Both the position numbers and the translations under genes were made by a program. A DNA stretch of 36,905 bases from Candidatus Kuenenia stuttgartensis (GTDB lineage: Bacteria; Planctomycetota; Planctomycetia; Pirellulales; UBA1268), in assembly GCA_945873085.1 (NCBI GenBank), contig CAMCCR010000008.1:1-36905 (forward strand), read 5' to 3'. Below the pieces are notes generated by a model. The model had not been told where the DNA came from, did no database searches, and worked only from the letters and a program-made list of their open reading frames with translations. Below are positions 8,958 to 16,272 of this stretch, piece by piece. Every line of letters starts with the position of its first letter. Position 1 is the first letter of the stretch.

Positions 8958-11447
8958 TCAGCGGGGCTGGGCGGCATTGTCCTTCGCCGTTTTTCGGGAA
9001 GGCGCTGTGCCGGCCGCGGGGCCACGGGTCGATTCGAGCACGGCCCAGAACGGGTGCTGGCGGTCGCCACGGGTCCGCAGGTCCTCCAGCAGCACCGTCT
9101 CGTCCGGCTGCACCGGGTCGCGGGAAAGCTTCCGACCATCGAGGCTGACGTTCACCGGCTGCGTGAAATCGACGAGTTCGGGGGAGAGCCAAACCCGGAC
9201 CCGCTCGGCACCGCAGTGGATGATCAGACCGTTGGTGGCGGTCGTCTTGGCATCGAGCGTGAACGGCCTGACCCCCTGCCCGGGCGGCCACTGCGACGGC
9301 AGGACGACCGTCTTGGGAGGAGCGCCGGAGAGCTCCACCCACCAGAAGAAGTTGTCCCACGGTCGCATCGAGACCGCATCGATGGTCGTGGGGAAGAAGG
9401 TTCGCTTGCGGCGTTGCATCCAATCGAAGATCCGCAGGATCTCGTCGGCGAAGTGCTCGTGACCACGGCCCCGGTACTCGACGTAGGTGGTGTCGAAGCC
9501 CTTGGAGAGGTAGCGGTCGAGATCCATGCCGTTGCGGGCAAAGGTGCCGTTGTCGAGTTCGCCTCCCACGACGTAGATCGGGAGCGTGCGGGCGTTGTGC
9601 CAGTAGTGGTTGACGTAGCGGCCGGCGCCGGGCGCGATCGCCACAAGTCCCGCCCACAGATCGGGATGGGCCAGGGCGATGTCCCAGGCGGCGTCGCCGC
9701 CGAGGGAGTGCCCCGAGAGGAAGACGCGGTCGGTGTCGATTGCGAATCTCCGCTGCGACTCCCGCAGGGCGCCGAGGACGGCCCCGTGTTCGCGGGCCGA
9801 ATAGCCGTAGGTCGTCTGCCCTTCCTCTGTCCAGCGAGGCGCGACGACGATGCACCCGTGGCGGGTCGCCTGGCCGATCCGACGGCCGTCGGGCCCCGGC
9901 GGGCCGGCCCACCAGGTGATCTGGTCTGCCGGTGTCGTGAAGGCGGCATGGAGGGAGACCACCGTCGGATAGCGGCGGAGGGGATCGTACTCCGGGGGCA
10001 CCTGGACGAGGCACGTGACCGATTGCCCGTCGGAGCCAGTGAACTCGAACTCGTGGAGCCCCGGGGCCGTCGGCTCCGGGGGATCGAGCGGCGGGCGCAT
10101 CTGCCGCGCCAAGTTCGCGATGGTCGCCGCGTCCCCCGCCTCTTCGTCGGCCACCTGGTCGCGTAGGGCTTGGCGTGCTGCGGCATCGTCGCTGCGGAGG
10201 TAATCGCGGAGGAGATCGCGGACATGCGCGGCGGAGAGCGCCAGTTTGAGATTCTCGCCGGCCGCCGCGGCCCCCTGGAGCCATCCGGAGATGGCGATCG
10301 CCAGGGCCCGGTCGGCCGCGAGGTCGGGCTCGGTCCCCATCCGTTCGAACGCCGACAGCCGATCGAGCGTGGCGAAGGTCATCTCCGCGGCGATCTCGTC
10401 GAGAACACCCGCGCACGCGGCCCGGGTGTCGTCGTCGTCGAGGGCGTCGCAGCGTTCCTGGAGGAGACGAAGGAGCCGCTCGGCCGAGGCCTGTCGGTCG
10501 CGGTAGGCATCGCGGGCCTCGCGGATCGCCTCGACGGTCTCGGCCGAGGCCTCGTCGGCGGGGAAGTTCTCGAGGATCTCCATCGCCAGGGCATCCTGGC
10601 CCGATCGGCCCCGCAGCCGGACCTCGTCGAGGAGCCTGGTGGCCGACAGTTCCCCCAGGCTCCGCCGCTCCTCGCTGAGGTTCTTCAAGCCCGGGAAGTC
10701 GCGGATGACGCCGTCGAGTTCGGCCCGCGCCTCCTCGTAACGCTCCGCCTGGAGGAACAGTCGCACGATCCGCAGCCGCTCTTCCGAACTGGCCGGATCG
10801 GTCTGGCGGTCGAGGACCAGCCGCAACTGATCGCGGGGGATGGCCCCGGTTGAAAGTCGCATGTCGAGGAGGAGCGGGTTGTCAGTGAGGACGCCCTGGA
10901 CGCGGGTCCAACGGGGGGTGATCGTGGTGATCCCCTGAACGACGTCGAGCCTGCCGGAGGCCGTCGACAGCGTGAGGATGCGGCGTCCAAACTCGTCGAA
11001 CGGTGTGGCGGCGAGGATGCCGCCGATCGAAGCGACCCGGCGACCGTTCTCCGGCACGCGCTGGGGGATCTCGATCCGCTCGAGTTGACGCGCGAACGGA
11101 AGCTCCTCGGCTTTCACCACCCGGCGACGCGAGACGAACGTCCGCGTCATTTCGTCGTCGCACATCAGCACCGGCGTGCCCGCGGTCCGGCTGCTGGTTG
11201 CCTCGGCGATCGGATCGATGGCCACGCCGGCGACGAGGGCAAACCTTCCTTCGAGGATCCGTCCGTCGGCCATCTCCACCCGGTCGGCCAGGGCGTTGGC
11301 AAGAAGGGCGACCCAAGCGAGGGCCGAACCGATCGCCAGAAGACCGCTGGTTCCGCGCATCAGGCCAAGCCGTGCCAGGCCACTGGAGCGTTCCCAAGTC
11401 CAGCATGGCCATGCCGGCAGGGGAGCGGCTTTGGCACGGCGTCTCAT
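8958..11447 (-). CDS. Secreted alpha/beta-hydrolase (esterase-like) with long N-terminal helical region
   Basis: The product has 829 residues from ATG 11447, which has GGAGGA (11454-11459) six bases upstream; longer upstream frames lack such a site. A hydrophobic segment at about residues 30-50 ending in LANALA suggests export. Residues 55-200 are beta-rich (VEMADGRILEGR, a motif seen in other secreted planctomycete proteins). Residues 200-420 are charged and helical. From about 440 an alpha/beta-hydrolase fold begins, with GHSLGG carrying nucleophile Ser581, a later GGELDNG likely holding the acid, and GRGHEHF likely holding the His. This resembles the dienelactone hydrolase/PHB depolymerase-type esterases. 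A C-terminal beta domain follows. The substrate cannot be read from the sequence; an ester of a polymer or cell-surface compound is plausible. Confidence 0.88.
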   Translation of the reverse strand: MRRRAKAAPLPAWPCWTWERSSGLARLGLMRGTSGLLAIGSALAWVALLANALADRVEMADGRILEGRFALVAGVAIDPIAEATSSRTAGTPVLMCDDEMTRTFVSRRRVVKAEELPFARQLERIEIPQRVPENGRRVASIGGILAATPFDEFGRRILTLSTASGRLDVVQGITTITPRWTRVQGVLTDNPLLLDMRLSTGAIPRDQLRLVLDRQTDPASSEERLRIVRLFLQAERYEEARAELDGVIRDFPGLKNLSEERRSLGELSATRLLDEVRLRGRSGQDALAMEILENFPADEASAETVEAIREARDAYRDRQASAERLLRLLQERCDALDDDDTRAACAGVLDEIAAEMTFATLDRLSAFERMGTEPDLAADRALAIAISGWLQGAAAAGENLKLALSAAHVRDLLRDYLRSDDAAARQALRDQVADEEAGDAATIANLARQMRPPLDPPEPTAPGLHEFEFTGSDGQSVTCLVQVPPEYDPLRRYPTVVSLHAAFTTPADQITWWAGPPGPDGRRIGQATRHGCIVVAPRWTEEGQTTYGYSAREHGAVLGALRESQRRFAIDTDRVFLSGHSLGGDAAWDIALAHPDLWAGLVAIAPGAGRYVNHYWHNARTLPIYVVGGELDNGTFARNGMDLDRYLSKGFDTTYVEYRGRGHEHFADEILRIFDWMQRRKRTFFPTTIDAVSMRPWDNFFWWVELSGAPPKTVVLPSQWPPGQGVRPFTLDAKTTATNGLIIHCGAERVRVWLSPELVDFTQPVNVSLDGRKLSRDPVQPDETVLLEDLRTRGDRQHPFWAVLESTRGPAAGTAPSRKTAKDNAAQPR

Positions 11448-11791
11448 CGAGTGTCCTCCATGACCTTCGGCGCTCCGGATACCTCCGCAAGGGGCGCTGT
11501 GGGAGTTTAGCAGGCCGAGGAGAAAGTGCCCTGCCGCTCGATTCGGCGGCCGAAAGCCCCGGGAAGCCCACGATCCTTCCCAGGGGCCACCACGACAACG
11601 AGGCCACAAGAACGCCTGCTCCCCCCTGCCCCGGGAACCCGTCTGCTGACCGGGCTGATTCGAGGTGCGCCGGCAGGGCCTGTGAACGGTACACTTCCCG
11701 GTGAGCGGGGTGTCCAGCGAGCCGTCCAGCGGAGGAGGTGTCTCCCTCGCCGCCCCACCGCCACCGAGCCTCCGAAGAGGATTTCAACCTG
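11448..11791. other. Divergent intergenic region
   Basis: This 344-base stretch separates the hydrolase gene (minus) from a small membrane protein gene (plus). It holds the hydrolase ribosome binding site at its left end and a possible plus-strand -10 element, TACACT, at 11690-11695, for which I cannot identify a convincing -35. Open frames crossing it on either strand show no recognisable protein. I see no repeats or RNA gene. Confidence 0.5.
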
Positions 11792-12199
11792 ATGCGCGGG
11801 CCGATGGGCGACTTCGTGCGGCGGGCGCTCTCGTGGGGCATCGTCTCCTCGCTCCTGCTTCCGATCCTGGCGTTGGTGGTGATTGGGCTGGGGGCGTTGC
11901 TGGCGGCGCTCGGCGATAACGTCGGCGCTCGCTTCTGCGGGCGCGTCGCGCTGCTCTCGGCGGTGGTGTGGCTCCTTGCGGTCGTGGCGACGGCGATTCT
12001 GGCCGGGATCGCCGGCTTGGCTGCCGACGAGGAGCGTCGGTGTGGCGAGCCCCGCCGGCACCGTCCGGGCAAGGGACCGCGCCGGCATGGTCGACGACGG
12101 CTGCGCGGCCGCGCGGAGGGGGATCCCCGGCAGGACGCATGGGGCGACGGAAACGGGGATGGCGTGCGTCCCTCTCGAAGCGATTCGGGATCGGGCTGA
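11792..12199 (+). CDS. Small two-span membrane protein
   Basis: The 135-residue product starts at ATG 11792, with an AAGAGGA-like site 11 bases upstream; an in-frame ATG at 11738 would add 18 unconvincing residues. Two hydrophobic segments lie at about 12-40 and 48-75, connected by a short loop (GDNVGARFCGR). The C-terminal half is very basic (RRHRPGKGPRRHGRRRLRGR) and then Gly/Asp-rich, so it probably sits in the cytoplasm and may contact nucleic acid or lipid headgroups. I do not recognise a family. It precedes the zinc-ribbon and cytochrome genes on the same strand by 25 bases and may share their transcript. Confidence 0.6.
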   Translation: MRGPMGDFVRRALSWGIVSSLLLPILALVVIGLGALLAALGDNVGARFCGRVALLSAVVWLLAVVATAILAGIAGLAADEERRCGEPRRHRPGKGPRRHGRRRLRGRAEGDPRQDAWGDGNGDGVRPSRSDSGSG

Positions 12200-12224
12200 T
12201 TCGTCGCCCTGTGGAGTGCGTGCG

Positions 12225-12632
12225 ATGCCGATCAAAGTGCGCTGCACGGGATGCCGTTCGAAGCTCTACGTGCCGGCTCGCTGGCATGGGACGTCGATCG
12301 TCTGTCCCCGCTGCGAGACTCGGGTGATGGTCCCCGCCGAGGCTGCGGGGGGCGTTGGCACGTCCTTCGAGGGGGCCGCGATCGAAGCATCGCTCGAGGC
12401 TCTGGTTCCAACCGCGGACGAGCCCTTCGATGCCGCGCCGTTCACCGTCAAAGTCAGCGGCAAGAGCCGACGGAAAGGGAAACGCCCCGCCCGGCCGCCG
12501 GCGCTGGTGCGACAGCGGACGGTGACCTTTCCGGCCTGGGCTCCGTATGCTTGGAGCGTGGGATCGCTGCTCCTTGCCGTGGGGGCATTTTTTGCAGGGA
12601 TCTGGTGGGCTTCGAGGGGGAGTGGATCATGA
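12225..12632 (+). CDS. Zinc-ribbon protein with C-terminal membrane anchor
   Basis: This product has 135 residues. The N-terminus has two CXXC pairs, Cys7/Cys10 and Cys27/Cys30 (RCTGC and VCPRC), arranged like the small zinc ribbons of the MJ0042 type, which often cap bacterial membrane or regulatory proteins. A Pro/Ala/Glu linker and a basic stretch (GKSRRKGKRPARPP) follow. One hydrophobic segment at about 108-130 ends the protein with only a few residues beyond. The topology is probably cytoplasmic zinc ribbon and single C-terminal anchor. The stop overlaps the ATG of the cytochrome gene by four bases (ATGA), so the two are translated together. The role is unknown; pairing with an exported cytochrome suggests a role in its regulation or assembly. 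Confidence 0.85.
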   Translation: MPIKVRCTGCRSKLYVPARWHGTSIVCPRCETRVMVPAEAAGGVGTSFEGAAIEASLEALVPTADEPFDAAPFTVKVSGKSRRKGKRPARPPALVRQRTVTFPAWAPYAWSVGSLLLAVGAFFAGIWWASRGSGS

Positions 12633-14620
12633 TTGGCACAGGCGTGGTTTCGGCTGCCCATGGCATCAGCCGTCGATGGTTGGCCGTGGTGATCCTGGCA
12701 ACGCTCGCGACGGCGCTTGTGACCGCCGTGCCCAGGAGCCGAGCGGATGACGCGCTGCCGACGGCTGCCGTCGTGAAGTCGCTGCTCGATGGCGTGCGCG
12801 AGGACCTCGATGCGGAACGCCCCGGGGCCGCCCGCGACCGGTTCGTGAAGGCGATCGACGCGCTCTCGACGCTTGTCGGCGCGGAGCCACCGCCGGCAGC
12901 GGCCCGTGGATTGCTCGACCGCGCCCGGACGCTGCGCGACGATCTCGAGCTTCAGGGAGTCGAAGTCGATGCCATCGTGCTCCCCACGCTGCCAAGGGCG
13001 GCGGCCAAGCCGAAGGGGGAGTCCGCGGCGAAGCCGGGCAAGGGGCCGGTCGGGACTGCGAGGAAGGGGGGCAGCGGCAAGCCCACCGGACCGGGGGTCA
13101 AGGGCCCGGCCTCGACCGCCGTGAGCTTCGTCGAGCAGGTCGCCCCGATCCTCGTGCGCCATTGCGGGGGATGTCATGTTGCCGGCAGGCGGGGAGATTT
13201 CCAGTTCACCTCCTACGACACGCTCATGAAGACCGGGATGGTGCAGAAGGGGGCCGGGGCGGACAGCCGCCTCGTCGAGGTGATCCGCACCGGCGACATG
13301 CCGCGCGGCGGCGGCAAGGTGTCGCCCGACGAGTGCGCTCTGCTGGTCACGTGGATCAACGAGGGAGCGGTGTTCGATGGCGCCGATCCGTTGGTGTCTT
13401 TGCAGAATCCGGGGGCCACTGCCGCGGCGTCTGCATCCCCATCCGGGCCTGAGAAACTCGAGCCGGGGGACGTGTCGTTTGCCTTTGAGGTCGCTCCGGT
13501 GCTCGTCAAACAGTGCGGTGGCTGCCACGACGCGATGCAGCCCGACGGCAATCTCTCCATGGTGTCGCTTGAGTCCCTGCTCCGTGGGGGCGCCAACGGG
13601 GCGCCGATCGTCGCCGGCGAAGGAGCCGCGAGCCTGCTGGTGAGAAAGCTCAAGGGCCGCGACATCGACGGGCAGCCGATGCCGCTCGGGAAGCCCCCGC
13701 TCAGCGCGGAGGTGATCGCGACGATCGAGAAGTGGGTCGACCAGGGGGGGAAGCTCGATCTTCTCACCGCCCAGACGCCGCTTGCGACCGTGGCTTCCGC
13801 CGGCCGGGCCCGGAGCCTCTCCCATGCCGATCTCCTCGTGGCCCGCTTCGAGGCCACGGACGAGGTGTGGCGGCGGGCGATCGCCGACGAGGAACCGCTG
13901 GTCGTCACCCGTGGCGATCTCCGCCTCGTGGGCAACGTCTCCGAAGCCCGGCTCGAGAGCCTCGCTGACCTCGCTGAAAAGGCGATGGAGGAGGTTGCCG
14001 AGACCCTCGGCACGACCGGTGGCCCATTGGTGAAGGGAGGGATCGTCCTGATGGTCTTCGACAAGCCCTACGACTACTCCGACTTCTGGGTCAATGTTCT
14101 CGGTGACGAACGCCCCAAGGGGCTCACCGGGAAGGCGGGGGTGAACGGCGACGTGGTCTACGGGGCTCTCGTCGCCCCGGCTGTCGATTCAGCCACCGAT
14201 CGGGCCGATGCGATGGCGGCGATCGCCGAGGAACTCGCCGCCGCGGCATTTCTGGCCCGTGGCACGCCCGACTGGTTCGCGGCCGGGGCCGGCCGCGCGG
14301 TGGCCTTGAAGGTGGCGGCGAAGTCGACGCTCGCCAAGGAGTGGCGCAGTCAGGCCGGCGAACGGCTCCATCGCATGCGGCGCCCCGCGGTGGTGGTCGA
14401 GGGGATGGGCGGGCCAGCGGATGATGCCACGGTGGGCGGGGCCTTCCTCGCAGCCGCTTCGGGGAGCGGAAGCCGCCTCAAGGCAGTCCTCAGCGAACTC
14501 GATGCCGAGGCCCCTTTCGAGGCAGCCTTTGCCAAGGCGTTCCAGGGATCACCCCCGGCGGTCTTCGAGGCGTGGCTGGCTCGGGAGGGGAAGAAGCGGG
14601 GCGGAAACGCGGGGCGATGA
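12629..14620 (+). CDS. Planctomycete-type cytochrome with two CXXCH sites and a degenerate peptidase-like C-terminus
   Basis: The 663-residue product has an N-terminal signal (hydrophobic core about 17-33, then VPRSRADD). An Ala/Lys/Gly-rich linker precedes two cytochrome domains, with CGGCH at 179-183 and CGGCH at 296-300. Each is followed by a GG-DM/MP-type distal region (GDMPRGGGKVSPDE and QPMPLGKPPLS), as in the planctomycete cytochrome C family (PSCyt1-like, PF07635). The C-terminal 250 residues resemble the layout of the peptidase MA-like (gluzincin) family, ending in GTPDWFAAGAGRAVA, but where HEXXH should be the sequence is AEELAAAAF. The metal site is thus missing and the domain probably binds rather than cuts; this comparison is an inference. 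It likely works in the periplasm in electron transfer or binding of a ligand. Confidence 0.9.
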   Translation: MIGTGVVSAAHGISRRWLAVVILATLATALVTAVPRSRADDALPTAAVVKSLLDGVREDLDAERPGAARDRFVKAIDALSTLVGAEPPPAAARGLLDRARTLRDDLELQGVEVDAIVLPTLPRAAAKPKGESAAKPGKGPVGTARKGGSGKPTGPGVKGPASTAVSFVEQVAPILVRHCGGCHVAGRRGDFQFTSYDTLMKTGMVQKGAGADSRLVEVIRTGDMPRGGGKVSPDECALLVTWINEGAVFDGADPLVSLQNPGATAAASASPSGPEKLEPGDVSFAFEVAPVLVKQCGGCHDAMQPDGNLSMVSLESLLRGGANGAPIVAGEGAASLLVRKLKGRDIDGQPMPLGKPPLSAEVIATIEKWVDQGGKLDLLTAQTPLATVASAGRARSLSHADLLVARFEATDEVWRRAIADEEPLVVTRGDLRLVGNVSEARLESLADLAEKAMEEVAETLGTTGGPLVKGGIVLMVFDKPYDYSDFWVNVLGDERPKGLTGKAGVNGDVVYGALVAPAVDSATDRADAMAAIAEELAAAAFLARGTPDWFAAGAGRAVALKVAAKSTLAKEWRSQAGERLHRMRRPAVVVEGMGGPADDATVGGAFLAAASGSGSRLKAVLSELDAEAPFEAAFAKAFQGSPPAVFEAWLAREGKKRGGNAGR

Positions 14621-14988
14621 GTTTTCCACCGCAATGCCGTGGTGTCTGGGATGCGGAGAGCTCGTTGATAAAAACGAGGGGGCCTTGGACCCCGGGGCGG
14701 GAGATCCGGGCGACCGACGGAAATCCGTCAGCCTCCGGCATGGCCTGCGGCCGGGACAATTCATCAGCCCCCAACGAGCCTCGGTAAGAGCTCACCGGCA
14801 TGGTGTGACAGCAGCACGAACATGGCAGAAAACCCATCGCCCCAAGTTTTCGAAGAGGTTTTCGAAGAGGTTTCCGAAAAAGTTTTCGAAAAGTCTTCGA
14901 CAAGCTTCCGCGGAGGTTTCCGCGGTCGATCCCCTGGAGTGCCCCGGAGCCTGAGCCCGCGGGTGCTTCGATATCATACACGTTGGCG
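14621..14988. other. Intergenic region between convergent genes
   Basis: This 368-base stretch lies between the stops of the cytochrome gene (plus) and the DUF4912 gene (minus). It holds a small hairpin (ctcgtt...aacgag near 14666-14684) without a clear T-tract and, at its right, the 12-bp tandem repeat. A possible 80-codon plus-strand frame begins at ATG 14822 and would run into the antisense of the DUF4912 gene; nothing else suggests it is a gene. Confidence 0.5.
14845..14934. repeat. 12-bp tandem repeat with TTCGAA core
   Basis: Four clear copies of a 12-bp unit, consensus rgttttcgaaga, run from 14845 to 14892 and then decay into related units up to about 14934. The core ttcgaa is a palindrome. 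The period is a multiple of three, so the array is open in several frames: plus reading gives VFEE repeats and minus reading gives FENL repeats. Confidence 0.85.
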
Positions 14989-16098
14989 TCAGGCGTCGGC
15001 CACGTCACGGCCGACCGCTTCCATCGTTTTCGTGTTGCGTTCGACCGCGATCACGACGGTTTGACGTTCCACACCGTTGGCATTGCTGGCGATGATGGGG
15101 AGCACCTGACGCTTGTTGGGGAGGTCGACGCGGACGCGGAAGGTGCCGTCGGGGCCGACTTTGACCGGTTCCCCCTGAAGGGTCACGTAGGCGCCGGGCT
15201 GCGTGGCACCGTAGACGATCATCTCGGCATCGACCTCAATCTGGAAATCGCTCGACTCTTCCGGGTCAAACTCCCCGTCGACCGTCGACGATCGCTGCGC
15301 CGGAGGGCCAATCGGCCTGCGCAGCTTCTCTTCGAAGAGTTCCTGAAGATCGGTGCTCGAGTGCTCGGTAGAATAGCCGCCACTCATGGCGTAAATCTTC
15401 TCGCAGTCGGCGGCGATGTCCCCCCAGTGGGTATCGAGGGTGTCGGCCTGCGAATTGGCCGGGACGGTTACGGCGTTGGAGCGAGCCAGGGCCTGAAACT
15501 TCCCGTGGGGCGCCTGATAGCCAATTTCGAGGCGACATCGCATCGGCTCCCGGACATCGACGAACCAGTTCTTCACGCCGCCATGGATCTCGATCGATCG
15601 GACGACGCGTTCGGACGGCGAGGCCTGGAGGGCGTTTTCGAGTTGGAGAACGCGGAGCATGGGGCGGGCAGCGTGCCACTCCTGACCGAGGGCGGCCTGG
15701 GCGCGGACAATGCTCGCGGAGGTGATCTCCCAGAACGCATGGAGCCAATGGGGCCCGCGCACCATGACGACGATCCGATCACGCATCGACGCAGCCGCAC
15801 GGCCGTTTTCCGGCCTCGTGGCGAGCAGTTTGGCCTTGGCGATCCGTTCCCGGGCCTCCTGAATCCGCAGCGCTACAGCTTCGTCCCGGGCCGGAGCGGC
15901 TTCGGCGGCTGCCGGTCGCGCCGGGGCGACCTTGGGACGCATCGCCGCAGCGGGAACCGGTTGCCGAGCCCGGGCTTTTCGCACCAAGGCCTGGATCAAC
16001 TGATCCTTGCGCATCGCGTGCCAACCGGCCACACCATGCTGCTTGGCCAGGCGGGCCAGATCACGAACCGGCTTTTGCTTCAGACTCGCGGCTGTCAC
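14989..16098 (-). CDS. DUF4912 domain protein with Rho-N/SAP-like N-terminus
   Basis: From the GTG at 16098 the product has 369 residues. An in-frame ATG at 16173 would add 25 residues, but the protein-like sequence begins at VTAASLKQKPVRDLA and GGGGA lies six bases before the GTG. Residues 10-42 look like a Rho N-terminal/SAP helix pair (DLARLAKQHGV, then RKDQLIQALVRKA), which usually binds nucleic acid. A Pro/Ala linker and a short coiled stretch follow. Residues 105-215 carry the DUF4912 signature (RIVVMVRGPHWLHAFWEI). The C-terminal third is beta-rich, with an acidic FDPEESSD and a YVTLQGEPVKVGPDG segment resembling an immunoglobulin-like strand pattern. The function of DUF4912 is unknown. 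It follows the TPR/alpha-CTD gene on the same strand after 174 bases. Confidence 0.88.
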   Translation of the reverse strand: MTAASLKQKPVRDLARLAKQHGVAGWHAMRKDQLIQALVRKARARQPVPAAAMRPKVAPARPAAAEAAPARDEAVALRIQEARERIAKAKLLATRPENGRAAASMRDRIVVMVRGPHWLHAFWEITSASIVRAQAALGQEWHAARPMLRVLQLENALQASPSERVVRSIEIHGGVKNWFVDVREPMRCRLEIGYQAPHGKFQALARSNAVTVPANSQADTLDTHWGDIAADCEKIYAMSGGYSTEHSSTDLQELFEEKLRRPIGPPAQRSSTVDGEFDPEESSDFQIEVDAEMIVYGATQPGAYVTLQGEPVKVGPDGTFRVRVDLPNKRQVLPIIASNANGVERQTVVIAVERNTKTMEAVGRDVADA

Positions 16099-16272
16099 GG
16101 ATAATCCCCGGGAAAAGGTCGATGCCCAACCTCTCCACGGTACCGACGACGGCAGGCGGACGCAAACTAACATCCCCCCAAAAGGGGAGTTTTGTGAGGG
16201 AATCGGCCACGAGAACGGCCTCCCTCAAGGCCTCGCCGCAGCGGACAGCATGGCCCGACAGAGGCTTGAAGC

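Noticed and set aside
14822-15064. 80-codon frame starting MAENPSPQVFEE
   Set aside because: It reads through a tandem repeat and into the antisense of the DUF4912 gene, with no ribosome binding site that I can see; kept only as part of the repeat description.
16140-16200. ccccaaaagggg hairpin as a terminator for the TPR/alpha-CTD gene
   Set aside because: On the minus strand it is not followed by a T-tract, and the stem is very short.
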